Assembly: GCA_947377625.1 (NCBI GenBank)
Contig: CANCGR010000018.1
Span: 1 to 14,345 of the forward strand
DNA length: 14,345 nt
From: Gammaproteobacteria bacterium
GTDB lineage: Bacteria > Pseudomonadota > Gammaproteobacteria > Pseudomonadales > Pseudohongiellaceae
Reading direction: 5' to 3'
Under the pieces are notes generated by a model. The model had not been told where the DNA came from. It made no database searches and was given only the letters and a program-made list of their open reading frames with translations. The first letter of the stretch is position 1; each line of letters begins with the position of its first letter. A program made the translations under genes and the position numbers. Shown here in pieces: positions 8,502 to 14,345 of this stretch.

Positions 8502-9140
8502 TCAAGACTTTCCTGTTTGCAGTTCAGACCTTATGCGCTGCAAATTAAGTTCCAACCATTGCAAGGCAATAATACTCATCGCGTTGTTGATTCTGCCACT
8601 GACGATTGCGGCTAATGCAGCACTTCTGGGCACAATTACTGTGCGGATGTCTTCATGCTCCTCAGCCAATCCGAAAATGCCGCCACCTTTACTGGCATCA
8701 AAGCCGGCGCAATAGATGCTCAAGTGCTCATTGCTGCCGCCGGGGCTGTTGTAATACTCGCATACCGGAATCAGCTCGCTGATGGTAATGCCGGCCTCTT
8801 CATCGACCTCTCTAATGGCAACTTGTTCAACCGATTCATCTGAATCCAGCATGCCTGCTACCAACTCAAGCGCCCAAGGCCCATTGTGGGCGTCGTCGAG
8901 GCAGCCGGCGCGAAATTGTTCAACCAGCAATACCGAGTCGAGCAAAGGGTCATAGAGTAAAACGCCCACGCCCCGCAGCCTCAACATCAATTCGCGATGA
9001 AAGACCCCGCTCCAGCCACCTTCATAACGACGGCATTTGAGCGTTAATTTTTCGATTTGCAAAAAGCCCTGGTAGCACGACTGCCTGGCAATAACCTCGA
9101 CATCCGAGCGTTTGAATCTTGGCTCCAACTCATTACTCAT
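8502..9140 (-). CDS. nudF: ADP-ribose pyrophosphatase (Nudix hydrolase)
   Basis: This 212-residue enzyme matches E. coli NudF/AdpP (about 209). It splits ADP-ribose to AMP and ribose-5-phosphate and can act on ADP-sugars, which ties it loosely to glycogen and sugar-nucleotide turnover. The Nudix signature GX5EX7REUXEEXGU is complete at residues 96-118 (GMLDSDE...REVDEEAGI). Upstream are VEVIARQSCYQGF and VLLVEQFRAG; downstream are YYNSPGGSNE and NAMSIIALQWL, all typical of the ADP-ribose-specific subfamily. The ATG at 9140 fits the family's N-terminal spacing, although no good ribosome site precedes it. It is the first gene of the leftward cluster and is divergent from tolC, as in E. coli. 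Its own promoter in the shared 267-bp spacer is not obvious. Confidence 0.96.
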   Translation of the reverse strand: MSNELEPRFKRSDVEVIARQSCYQGFLQIEKLTLKCRRYEGGWSGVFHRELMLRLRGVGVLLYDPLLDSVLLVEQFRAGCLDDAHNGPWALELVAGMLDSDESVEQVAIREVDEEAGITISELIPVCEYYNSPGGSNEHLSIYCAGFDASKGGGIFGLAEEHEDIRTVIVPRSAALAAIVSGRINNAMSIIALQWLELNLQRIRSELQTGKS

Positions 9141-9184
9141 TGTGATACAACCGTGGAAGACGCCCGCAGAATCAGGGTTTGTTT

Positions 9185-9192
9185 GCTACAAT
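9185..9192 (+). promoter_or_regulatory. Possible upstream promoter toward tolC (extended -10)
   Basis: TGCTACAAT is read as an extended -10 (TG-n-TACAAT, TACAAT at 9187-9192). No -35 hexamer is recognisable 16-18 bases upstream. If used, it would start a transcript near 9199 with a leader of about 210 nt before tolC. It would escape the operator-covered proximal promoter only if the bound repressor did not block elongation. It is a weak call made on motif alone. Confidence 0.3.
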
Positions 9193-9308
9193 GCAACCGC
9201 TTTTTTCCGGTACCCAAGCCTTGTATTGGCTCTGCTTTCTGCTCTTTTGGCAAGCCAGACCAGCTCTGTTTCTTGGTTACGACCTCGGTTGCCAAATCAT
9301 TGAAGTTC

Positions 9309-9336
9309 TTGACAACCCGAGCCCGGAATTTAAACT
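9309..9336 (+). promoter_or_regulatory. Sigma-70 promoter of tolC
   Basis: A perfect -35 hexamer TTGACA (9309-9314) is followed after 16 bp by TAAACT (9331-9336), a 4/6 match to the -10 consensus. Transcription would start near 9343, giving a leader of about 65 nt before the tolC ATG. The -10 end of this promoter lies under the palindromic operator candidate at 9334-9351. Confidence 0.6.
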
Positions 9337-9351
9337 GACTGACCAGTCAGT
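9334..9351. promoter_or_regulatory. 18-bp palindromic operator candidate over the tolC promoter
   Basis: ACTGACTG-AC-CAGTCAGT is a perfect 8-bp inverted repeat with a 2-bp centre. It covers the downstream half of the -10 hexamer and the predicted start site of tolC, the position expected for a repressor. Size and symmetry fit the sites bound by TetR-family dimers, which often control efflux genes. The regulator is not encoded in this window. I found no second copy here. Confidence 0.6.
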
Positions 9352-9361
9352 CATGGTTGTG

Positions 9362-9398
9362 AATATCGTTGGTATGAATAGCGTTGAAATAGCGTTGG
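9362..9398. repeat. Three near-identical 11-bp repeats in the tolC leader
   Basis: AATATCGTTGG (9362-9372), AATAGCGTTGA (9377-9387) and AATAGCGTTGG (9388-9398) lie one after another, the last two directly adjacent. The third copy runs into the tolC ribosome site (GGAG, 9397-9400). Confidence 0.75.
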
Positions 9399-9407
9399 AG
9401 AGTTTTC

Positions 9408-10751
9408 ATGAAGGCTTATAAGCACCGTTTCCTGTCCACTCTCAGCCTGGGCGTAATGCTGGCCTCTTTCGGCTCGATCGAGCTGGCCAAAGCTGAGAAC
9501 CTGCAGCAAATCTTTGAGGTGGCTGCGCAGAAAGATCCGGAAATCCGGCAGGCGCGTGCCAAATTTAACGCCTCTCACACAGTCATCAAACAGGGCCGCT
9601 CCTTATTACTGCCCACGATCAGTGCATCAGCCAACACTTCCCGCGATACCTTCGCCCCCGAAAATGTACATTCTTTCGCTAACGGCTTTAATACCGATGG
9701 CTGGGGACTCAACCTCACCCAAGCACTGGTCAATTTCAAAGCCTGGTATGCCTATCAGTCTGCCAAAATCGGCGACCTGAGTGCCGAGTTGACGTTGCAG
9801 CAGTCAGAGCAGCTCTTGATTCTGAAAGTAGCCAAGGCTTACTTCGATGTATTGCGCAGTAAAGCCAACCTGGCCTCCTTCACGACTGAAGAGCAGGCTG
9901 CCAAACAAGTATTGGAACAGACCAAACAACGTTTCGATGTAGGTTTGGTCGCCATCACCGATGTTTATGACAGCGAAGCCAATGCCGATTTGGCGAGCGT
10001 GAATCGCCTGACCGAAGAAAACACGTTGCAGCAAAGGTTTGAAGCATTGAGCGCCATCACCGGCCAGACTTACATGAGCATTGCAGAGCTCAGCCCGGAT
10101 TTCCCGATTACCTCGCTGGAACCTGCCAACGTCAATGACTGGGTAAAAATGGCCAACGAAAACAATCTCGCCATCAAAATTGCCCAGCTTGACGTGGATT
10201 CCAAAGCACAGGACACCAAAGCTGCCCGTGCCGACTACTGGCCCACGGTGAATCTGGTTACCTCTTATAACTGGAGTTTTAGCGGCAACAAGATCAGCCT
10301 TACCTCGGCCACCACACCTGTAGAACGCTCAAGCATCGGCATTAACTTTTCCATCCCGATTTTTAATGGCGGCCTTACCGGCGCGCGCACCAGTCAAGCC
10401 ACCTACAACCAGGATGCCAGCCAGGAAGCCTTGCTGAAATCACAGCGCGATAATCTCCAGAACACTCGCAATGCCTATCGTGGTGTCGAAACTGATGTCA
10501 AAGCAGTTTCTGCCCGCGCACGCTCAATCAAATCAGCACAAAGCTCCATGGATGCCACCAAAGTTGGCTCGGAAGTGGGCACCCGCAACATCGTGGATGT
10601 GGTGTTGTCACAGCGCTTGCTGTTCCAGGCCCAGCGTGATCATGCCAATGCCCGCTTCAACTTTGTGATGGACAGCCTGACGCTAAAACAGGCGGCCGGC
10701 GTATTGAGCCCACAGGATCTGGTCGACCTGAATCAATGGCTGAAGGAATAA
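9408..10751 (+). CDS. tolC: TolC family outer-membrane channel protein
   Basis: This 447-residue protein forms the trimeric outer-membrane duct used by RND/ABC efflux pumps and type I secretion. Residues 1-29 are a signal peptide ending in AKA. Mature protein begins ENLQQIFEVAAQKDPEIRQA, the usual OEP repeat start. Two pseudo-repeats follow. In the first, AKAYFDVLRSKANL (142-155) leads to QRFDVGLVAITDVYDSEA (174-191). In the second, a long helix from about 330 leads to GSEVGTRNIVDVVLSQRLLF (387-406), then DSLTLKQAAGVLSPQDLVDLNQWL near the end. It is shorter than E. coli TolC (493), mainly because it lacks the long C-terminal tail. GGAG lies 7 bases before the ATG. It is divergent from nudF as in E. 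coli, and its 3' end overlaps convergent waaA by 19 bp. Confidence 0.96.
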   Translation: MKAYKHRFLSTLSLGVMLASFGSIELAKAENLQQIFEVAAQKDPEIRQARAKFNASHTVIKQGRSLLLPTISASANTSRDTFAPENVHSFANGFNTDGWGLNLTQALVNFKAWYAYQSAKIGDLSAELTLQQSEQLLILKVAKAYFDVLRSKANLASFTTEEQAAKQVLEQTKQRFDVGLVAITDVYDSEANADLASVNRLTEENTLQQRFEALSAITGQTYMSIAELSPDFPITSLEPANVNDWVKMANENNLAIKIAQLDVDSKAQDTKAARADYWPTVNLVTSYNWSFSGNKISLTSATTPVERSSIGINFSIPIFNGGLTGARTSQATYNQDASQEALLKSQRDNLQNTRNAYRGVETDVKAVSARARSIKSAQSSMDATKVGSEVGTRNIVDVVLSQRLLFQAQRDHANARFNFVMDSLTLKQAAGVLSPQDLVDLNQWLKE

Positions 10752-12001
10752 CGCTCAATCAATTCCAGCGTGCGCATAGTGGCGCCGAGATTGGCTGCCA
10801 CTACTGCCCGGGCACTTTGCGCCATCGCCAGGCGGCGCTCGTCATTCTGCAGCAGCTCAACCACTAGCCGTCCCAATTCATTGGCATCGGCCACCACTTG
10901 CATGGCGCCGGCGGCTTGCAAGGCATCACTGGCCGCCTGGAAATTAAACAGCGAAGGCCCTGTCACCACCGGCAATCCTATGGCGGAGGCTTCGATAATG
11001 TTCTGGCAACCCTTGGGTGCCAGCGAGCCGCCGACGAAGGCTACATCTGCCAATCCATAATAAAAATGCATATCGCCCAGCGTGTCACCCACCAACACCT
11101 GGATCTTGTCAGTCACCTGTTGCTGGCCACTTTGTTTAACGCAAGACAGGCCTTTGGCGAGCGCCTTCTCCTGGGCGGCGCGAAAGCGTTCGGGATGACG
11201 CGGCACCAACACCAGCAGCAAATCAGGAATCTTTTCCAGCATGTGCTTGTGAGTGGCCAGCACTAATCCGTCTTCGCCTTCGCGCGTACTGGCAGCAATC
11301 CACACCGGCCGGTGCCAGAGCGCTTTGAGCGCGGTGGCTGCTGCCAATTTTTCTGACTGGATGCCAACATCAAACTTGAGAGAACCCGCTACCAGCAAGC
11401 GCTTGGCCGGCAGCCCCAACTGCACAAAACGCTCACCGTCTGCAGCCGCTTGTGCTGACACAAGGGTAAGTTGCTGCAACATGCCGCGCGTCAAACCGGC
11501 AATGCGCTGATAGGAGGCAAAGGATTTTGGCGACAGCCTGGCATTCACCAACAGCACCGGACACTGATCCTGATGACAGCGATGCAGCAAGTTGGGCCAC
11601 AGTTCCGTTTCCAGCAGCACCACCAGCCCGGGATTGAATTGCTGCATGAATCTGGCAATACATCCCGGCAGATCATAAGGCAGGTAGACATGTTGCACCC
11701 GCTTGCCTAGCAAGGCGCGCACACGTGCTGAACCGGTTGGCGTGGTGGTGGTAACGACCACCGGCACTTGCGGATGCTTTTGCAAAAAGGCTTCGAGCAA
11801 GGGCATGGCTGCATGAACTTCACCCACTGATACCGCATGGAATACGACATGCTGCGCTTTGCCCACACTCTTGCGGTAGTAGCCAAGCCGTTCGCCCCAA
11901 CGCTGACGATAGTCGGCATTGCTGCGACCACGCCACCACAGCCGGCAAAAAATCAGCGGCAGTGCCAGCAGGGTCAACAAGGTATAGAGCAGACGCAACA
12001 C
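10733..12001 (-). CDS. waaA: 3-deoxy-D-manno-octulosonic acid (Kdo) transferase WaaA
   Basis: This 422-residue GT30 enzyme (E. coli WaaA has 425) transfers Kdo from CMP-Kdo to the lipid A precursor at the cytoplasmic face of the inner membrane. An N-terminal hydrophobic anchor LLYTLLTLLALPLIFCRLWW precedes RWGERLGYY. The catalytic base is Glu61 in HAVSVGEVHAA. Family motifs follow: TTTTPTGSARV, ETELWPNL (131-138), NARLS (153-157), GSLKFD, LVPRHPERF, VGDTLGD, and FVGGSLAPKGCQNIIEAS with Glu337. E. coli has His in GGHNPLEAA where this protein has Gln333; Gln is a tolerated variant as far as I recall. The start is GTG 11999-12001 with GGA six bases upstream, matching the family N-terminus MLxLLYT. 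It converges with tolC and is divergent from the FAD gene. Confidence 0.97.
   Translation of the reverse strand: MLRLLYTLLTLLALPLIFCRLWWRGRSNADYRQRWGERLGYYRKSVGKAQHVVFHAVSVGEVHAAMPLLEAFLQKHPQVPVVVTTTTPTGSARVRALLGKRVQHVYLPYDLPGCIARFMQQFNPGLVVLLETELWPNLLHRCHQDQCPVLLVNARLSPKSFASYQRIAGLTRGMLQQLTLVSAQAAADGERFVQLGLPAKRLLVAGSLKFDVGIQSEKLAAATALKALWHRPVWIAASTREGEDGLVLATHKHMLEKIPDLLLVLVPRHPERFRAAQEKALAKGLSCVKQSGQQQVTDKIQVLVGDTLGDMHFYYGLADVAFVGGSLAPKGCQNIIEASAIGLPVVTGPSLFNFQAASDALQAAGAMQVVADANELGRLVVELLQNDERRLAMAQSARAVVAANLGATMRTLELIERYSFSH
10777..10803. other. Inverted repeat just downstream of the tolC stop
   Basis: TAGTGGC (10777-10783) and GCCACTA (10797-10803) form a perfect 7-bp stem with a 13-nt loop, 26 bp after the tolC stop and inside the waaA 3' coding region. 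No T-run follows on the plus strand, so it is not a canonical intrinsic terminator. It could stall transcription or protect the tolC mRNA end, or be chance. Confidence 0.35.
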
Positions 12002-12078
12002 TCGCCATCCGTAAAATCAATCACAACACAGCGGCATGGTGCCCACAAAGAACCGGCAATTCAACGCCGCGATCACGG

Positions 12079-12145
12079 GCATTCAGGGCACCGCAGGCTT
12101 TATACTGCCAAGGTGTTTCCGATTGCGTAATTCAGGCCTGAATGC
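12079..12145. promoter_or_regulatory. ATTCAGG half-sites in the waaA/FAD-gene divergent spacer
   Basis: GCATTCAGG at 12079-12087 is inverted as CCTGAATGC at 12137-12145. A third copy, ATTCAGG at 12130-12136, joins the last to form the perfect 14-bp palindrome ATTCAGGCCTGAAT (12130-12143), which reaches the first two bases of the FAD-gene start codon. A -10-like TATACT (12101-12106) lies between the sites, with no clear -35. The arrangement could be a regulator site or an mRNA hairpin masking the start; no regulator is known. Confidence 0.4.
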
Positions 12146-13314
12146 TGGTTGAAAAAGACATCGTCATCCTCGGCGGCGGCATCGCCGGACTCTGGCTGCT
12201 GAACCGCCTGCGTGCTGCCGGTTTTGCTGCCGTGTTGCTGGAAAAATCCGCACTGGGCAACGGCCAGACCATTGCCTCCCAAGGCATGATTCATGGCGGC
12301 CTCAAATACGCACTCAGCGGTGCGTTGACCGGTGCCTCGGAAGCGATTGCCGACATGCCCGCACACTGGCAGCGCTGCTTGCAGGGTGAGGGCGACGTGG
12401 ATTTGCGCGGCACGCGGCTGTTGTCAGACACCTATTACATGTGGCCGCGCAGCTCGGTGCGCTCGCGCCTGACTGCCTTCCTCGGCAGCAAGCTGGTCAG
12501 CAGCAAGACCACTGAAGTCAGCGCCGAAGCAGTACCGGAGTTTTTTAAAGGCCATCTGAAAGGCCCGCTCTATCGACTGCACGACATTGTGCTGGATGTG
12601 CCCTCGCTGCTGCACACACTGGGTGAACGTTGCCGGGCGCATATCTACCGCAGTGCTTGCCGCATTGATCACGATGCCAACGGCAACATCCGCACGCTGA
12701 CGCTGGACAATGGCTGCCAGCTTCAAGCCAAGCTTTATCTGTGCACTGCCGGTGCCGGCAATGAAGATTGGTTAAGCGCTCTGCAACCACCGGCGGTAGC
12801 GATGCAGAAACGGCCGCTGCAAATGGTGGTGGTGAAGCACCACATTGCGCATCCGCTCTACGTGCACTGTCTGGCCGACCAGTTTTCGTCAACGCCGGAA
12901 CTGACCATCACCACTCACCCCTGCCAGGATGGCGCGTTCGCGTGGTACTTGGGTGGCGAGCTGGCCGAAGCCGGCGCCAGTGTTGATGGCAGCGCGCAGA
13001 TTGCTCGCACTCGTCTTAAACTGGCTGAGCTGTTTCCTTGGTGTGATCTTTCCGATGCGCGCTTTCACAGCTTCTATATAGACCGTGCTGAAGCCCGGCA
13101 AAAAGACGGCAAGCGTCCTGATCGCGACAGCCTGCTGCACAGCGGCAACGTGCTCTATTGCTGGCCGACCAAACTCACCTTGGCGCCATCGCTGGCCAAT
13201 GCCGTCGTTGAACGGGTTGCAACGCTCGGCATCACTGCCGACAGCAGCAATGATGCACCGCTGACAGCTTTGCCCTATCCCGGCGTGGCAGTGCCGGTGT
13301 GGGACACGCTATGA
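12142..13314 (+). CDS. FAD-dependent oxidoreductase (DAO family), substrate unknown
   Basis: This 390-residue flavoprotein opens with an FAD-binding Rossmann fold: DIVILGGGIAGLWLLNRL has the GxGxxG turn at residues 11-16 and the acidic ribose ligand Glu34 in LLEK. IASQGMIHGGLKYALSG (about 45-61) resembles the second conserved strip of the D-amino-acid oxidase/glycerol-3-phosphate dehydrogenase superfamily. A C-terminal GNVLYCWPTKLTLAPSLANAV is the usual closing FAD contact. No signal peptide or membrane segment is seen, so it is probably cytoplasmic. Start: ATG 12142, with a short AGG five bases before it inside a 14-bp palindrome. It is coupled to the following aldo/keto reductase by an ATGA overlap. 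As I recall, a similar FAD/AKR pair lies between the waaA and hldE regions in Pseudomonas. The substrate is unassigned. Confidence 0.88.
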   Translation: MLVEKDIVILGGGIAGLWLLNRLRAAGFAAVLLEKSALGNGQTIASQGMIHGGLKYALSGALTGASEAIADMPAHWQRCLQGEGDVDLRGTRLLSDTYYMWPRSSVRSRLTAFLGSKLVSSKTTEVSAEAVPEFFKGHLKGPLYRLHDIVLDVPSLLHTLGERCRAHIYRSACRIDHDANGNIRTLTLDNGCQLQAKLYLCTAGAGNEDWLSALQPPAVAMQKRPLQMVVVKHHIAHPLYVHCLADQFSSTPELTITTHPCQDGAFAWYLGGELAEAGASVDGSAQIARTRLKLAELFPWCDLSDARFHSFYIDRAEARQKDGKRPDRDSLLHSGNVLYCWPTKLTLAPSLANAVVERVATLGITADSSNDAPLTALPYPGVAVPVWDTL

Positions 13315-14111
13315 ATTTTCTCAAGCCCCTTGGCGCTACTGGTTTGCAGGTATCCGCTCTCGGACTGGGCACCGTCAAATTCGGCCGCAACAGCGGTGTA
13401 AAATATCCCACGGCTTTCGACTTGCCTGATGACAATGCGGTTCGTAATCTGTTGGCGATAGCGCGCGAACTGCGTATCAATGTGCTCGACACCGCGCCCG
13501 CTTATGGCAGCAGCGAACAACGCATCGGGCAATTGCTCACCAACCGCCACGACTGGGTACTGGTAAGCAAGGTCGGTGAGGAATTTGACGGCACGCATTC
13601 ACTGTTTGATTTCAGCGCAACCCATACGCGCGCCAGCATCGAGCGCAGCTTGCAACGCCTGCGCACTGATGTTCTCGATCTGGTATTGATCCATTCCAAT
13701 GGCGACGATGAAAAGATTCTGCAACACAGCGATTGCGTGCAAACCTTGCGCGATTTGCAACAGCAAGGCTTGGTCCGCGCCATTGGCATGTCAGTGAAAA
13801 CTGAAATCGGCGGGGTGCTGGCGGCTGAACTGCTGGATGCCGTGATGGTGACTTACAACCTGCAGCAACAAGATCAGGTTGCCGTGGCCAAAGCCCATGC
13901 ACTGGGCAAAGGCATCCTCGTGAAAAAAGGGCTGATGAGCGGGCATGTCCAGGCTACGACCAGCGATACAACGCAAGATCTGGTGAGCCAGAGCATGGAA
14001 ATGGTGTTGGGCAATGCCGCTATTCACACCATGATCGTCGGGACTTTGAATGCAGCCCATCTGCGCCGCAATGTGGAACTGGCGCTGGCAGCATTGGCCA
14101 AGCAGTCTTAG
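13311..14111 (+). CDS. Short aldo/keto reductase, substrate unknown
   Basis: This 266-residue protein is a compact aldo/keto reductase, shorter than the usual 310-330. The (beta/alpha)8 start is LKPLGATGLQVSALGLGTVKFGR. The catalytic tetrad is present: Asp60 and Tyr65 in NVLDTAPAYGSSE, Lys87 in VLVSKVG, and His128 in DLVLIHSNG. The C-terminal half has VTYNLQQQ, GILVKKGLMSG and MIVGTLNAAHLRRNV, the last being the usual nicotinamide-cofactor phosphate-binding end. The start ATG 13311-13313 overlaps the TGA of the FAD gene (13312-13314), giving translational coupling. An in-frame ATG at 13299 would lengthen the overlap and the product without adding a conserved segment. The TAG stop overlaps the convergent hldE stop by 4 bp. 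It probably acts on the same pathway as the FAD enzyme; this is inference. Confidence 0.92.
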   Translation: MNFLKPLGATGLQVSALGLGTVKFGRNSGVKYPTAFDLPDDNAVRNLLAIARELRINVLDTAPAYGSSEQRIGQLLTNRHDWVLVSKVGEEFDGTHSLFDFSATHTRASIERSLQRLRTDVLDLVLIHSNGDDEKILQHSDCVQTLRDLQQQGLVRAIGMSVKTEIGGVLAAELLDAVMVTYNLQQQDQVAVAKAHALGKGILVKKGLMSGHVQATTSDTTQDLVSQSMEMVLGNAAIHTMIVGTLNAAHLRRNVELALAALAKQS

Positions 14112-14345
14112 CCGGTTTTCTGTCCGCGCTGGATTTTGTCGACGATGGCTGAAGTCGAGCAGTTATCAAGGAAGGCCAATACCATGACTTCTCCGCCATA
14201 AGAGTGCACAAACTCCGAACCCACCACTTCGCCGATGCCATAGTCGCCCCCTTTGATGAGCACATCGGGTTTGAGCTCACGCAACAAACTCTCTGGCGTG
14301 TCTTCAGTGAACGACACCACCCAATCCACGGATTCAAGACCTGAT
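14108..14345 (-). CDS. hldE: HldE, C-terminal end of the heptose-1-phosphate adenylyltransferase domain (partial)
   Basis: The last 78 residues of a protein running in from the right edge are visible, in frame without a stop from 14344 to the TAA at 14108-14110. VDWVVSFTEDTPESLLRELKPDVLIKGGDY, with VGSEFVHSYGGEVMVLAF and CSTSAIVDKIQ, is the end of the cytidylyltransferase-fold domain that makes ADP-D-glycero-beta-D-manno-heptose for the LPS inner core. In most gammaproteobacteria this domain is fused behind a ribokinase-type kinase domain (HldE/RfaE); a stand-alone HldC cannot be excluded because the N-terminus lies outside the window. It converges on the aldo/keto reductase with a 4-bp overlap. 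Its presence with waaA shows an LPS-core neighbourhood. Confidence 0.9.
   Translation of the reverse strand, partial: SGLESVDWVVSFTEDTPESLLRELKPDVLIKGGDYGIGEVVGSEFVHSYGGEVMVLAFLDNCSTSAIVDKIQRGQKTG

Noticed and set aside
9197..9212. T6 run flanked by CCGC and CCGG, considered as an intrinsic terminator
   Set aside because: The flanks do not pair to make a stem before the T-run, and no gene on the plus strand ends upstream.
9179..9421. An 80-codon plus-strand frame from a TTG start, with a hydrophobic N-terminal stretch, in the nudF/tolC spacer
   Set aside because: No ribosome site, unusual start, overlaps the promoter, operator and tolC start in another frame, and the sequence is not recognisable as a protein family.
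12100..13140. Several 83-115-codon minus-strand frames opposite the FAD oxidoreductase
   Set aside because: They are antisense shadows of a well-supported flavoprotein with no recognisable products.
13299..13310. An earlier ATG for the aldo/keto reductase
   Set aside because: The ATGA junction at 13311-13314 is a typical coupled start and matches the length before the first beta strand.

Overview
The window is a gene-dense piece of gammaproteobacterial core chromosome. Base composition looks slightly above 50% GC by eye. Gene content and order point to the Pseudomonadales/Cellvibrionales side of the class. I infer this from the recognisable TopoIV, TolC, WaaA and HldE families, from a large TonB-dependent receptor of the VTARKR type, and from remembered gene order in E. 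coli and Pseudomonas; I could not search a database. No rRNA, tRNA, CRISPR array, insertion sequence, phage gene or origin was seen.

Layout. From the left edge to 9140 everything runs on the minus strand: the N-terminal 712 residues of a TonB-dependent outer-membrane receptor (cut by the window start), then, moving upstream, parC, parE, yqiA, cpdA, yqiB and nudF. Read in the direction of transcription this is nudF-yqiB-cpdA-yqiA-parE-parC-receptor. Gaps are 69, 2, 31, 46, 76 and 64 bp or less, so it looks like one operon or a short series of overlapping ones. The order nudF-yqiB-cpdA-yqiA-parE, with tolC divergent from nudF, is the same as in E. coli. From 9408 to 10751 tolC runs on the plus strand behind a 267-bp control region. 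That region holds a near-consensus sigma-70 promoter overlapped by an 18-bp palindrome of the kind TetR-family repressors bind.

tolC meets waaA (Kdo transferase, minus strand) tail to tail with a 19-bp coding overlap. A 140-bp divergent spacer then leads to a two-gene plus-strand operon: a DAO-type FAD oxidoreductase and a short aldo/keto reductase, joined by an ATGA overlap. The reductase converges on the C-terminal end of hldE (ADP-heptose synthesis), with a 4-bp overlap at the right edge.

How the genes fit together. parC and parE make topoisomerase IV. nudF and cpdA hydrolyse ADP-ribose and cAMP. yqiA is an esterase-like alpha/beta hydrolase and yqiB is an uncharacterised DUF1249 protein. 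tolC supplies the outer-membrane duct for efflux and type I secretion. waaA and hldE belong to LPS inner-core synthesis. The FAD/AKR pair between the two LPS genes has no assigned substrate.

I see no clearly novel system. The points most worth a second look are the operator on the tolC promoter, the ATTCAGG half-sites around the start of the FAD gene, the unassigned redox pair in an LPS-core setting, and the tight convergent overlaps. All genes appear intact apart from the two cut by the window edges.
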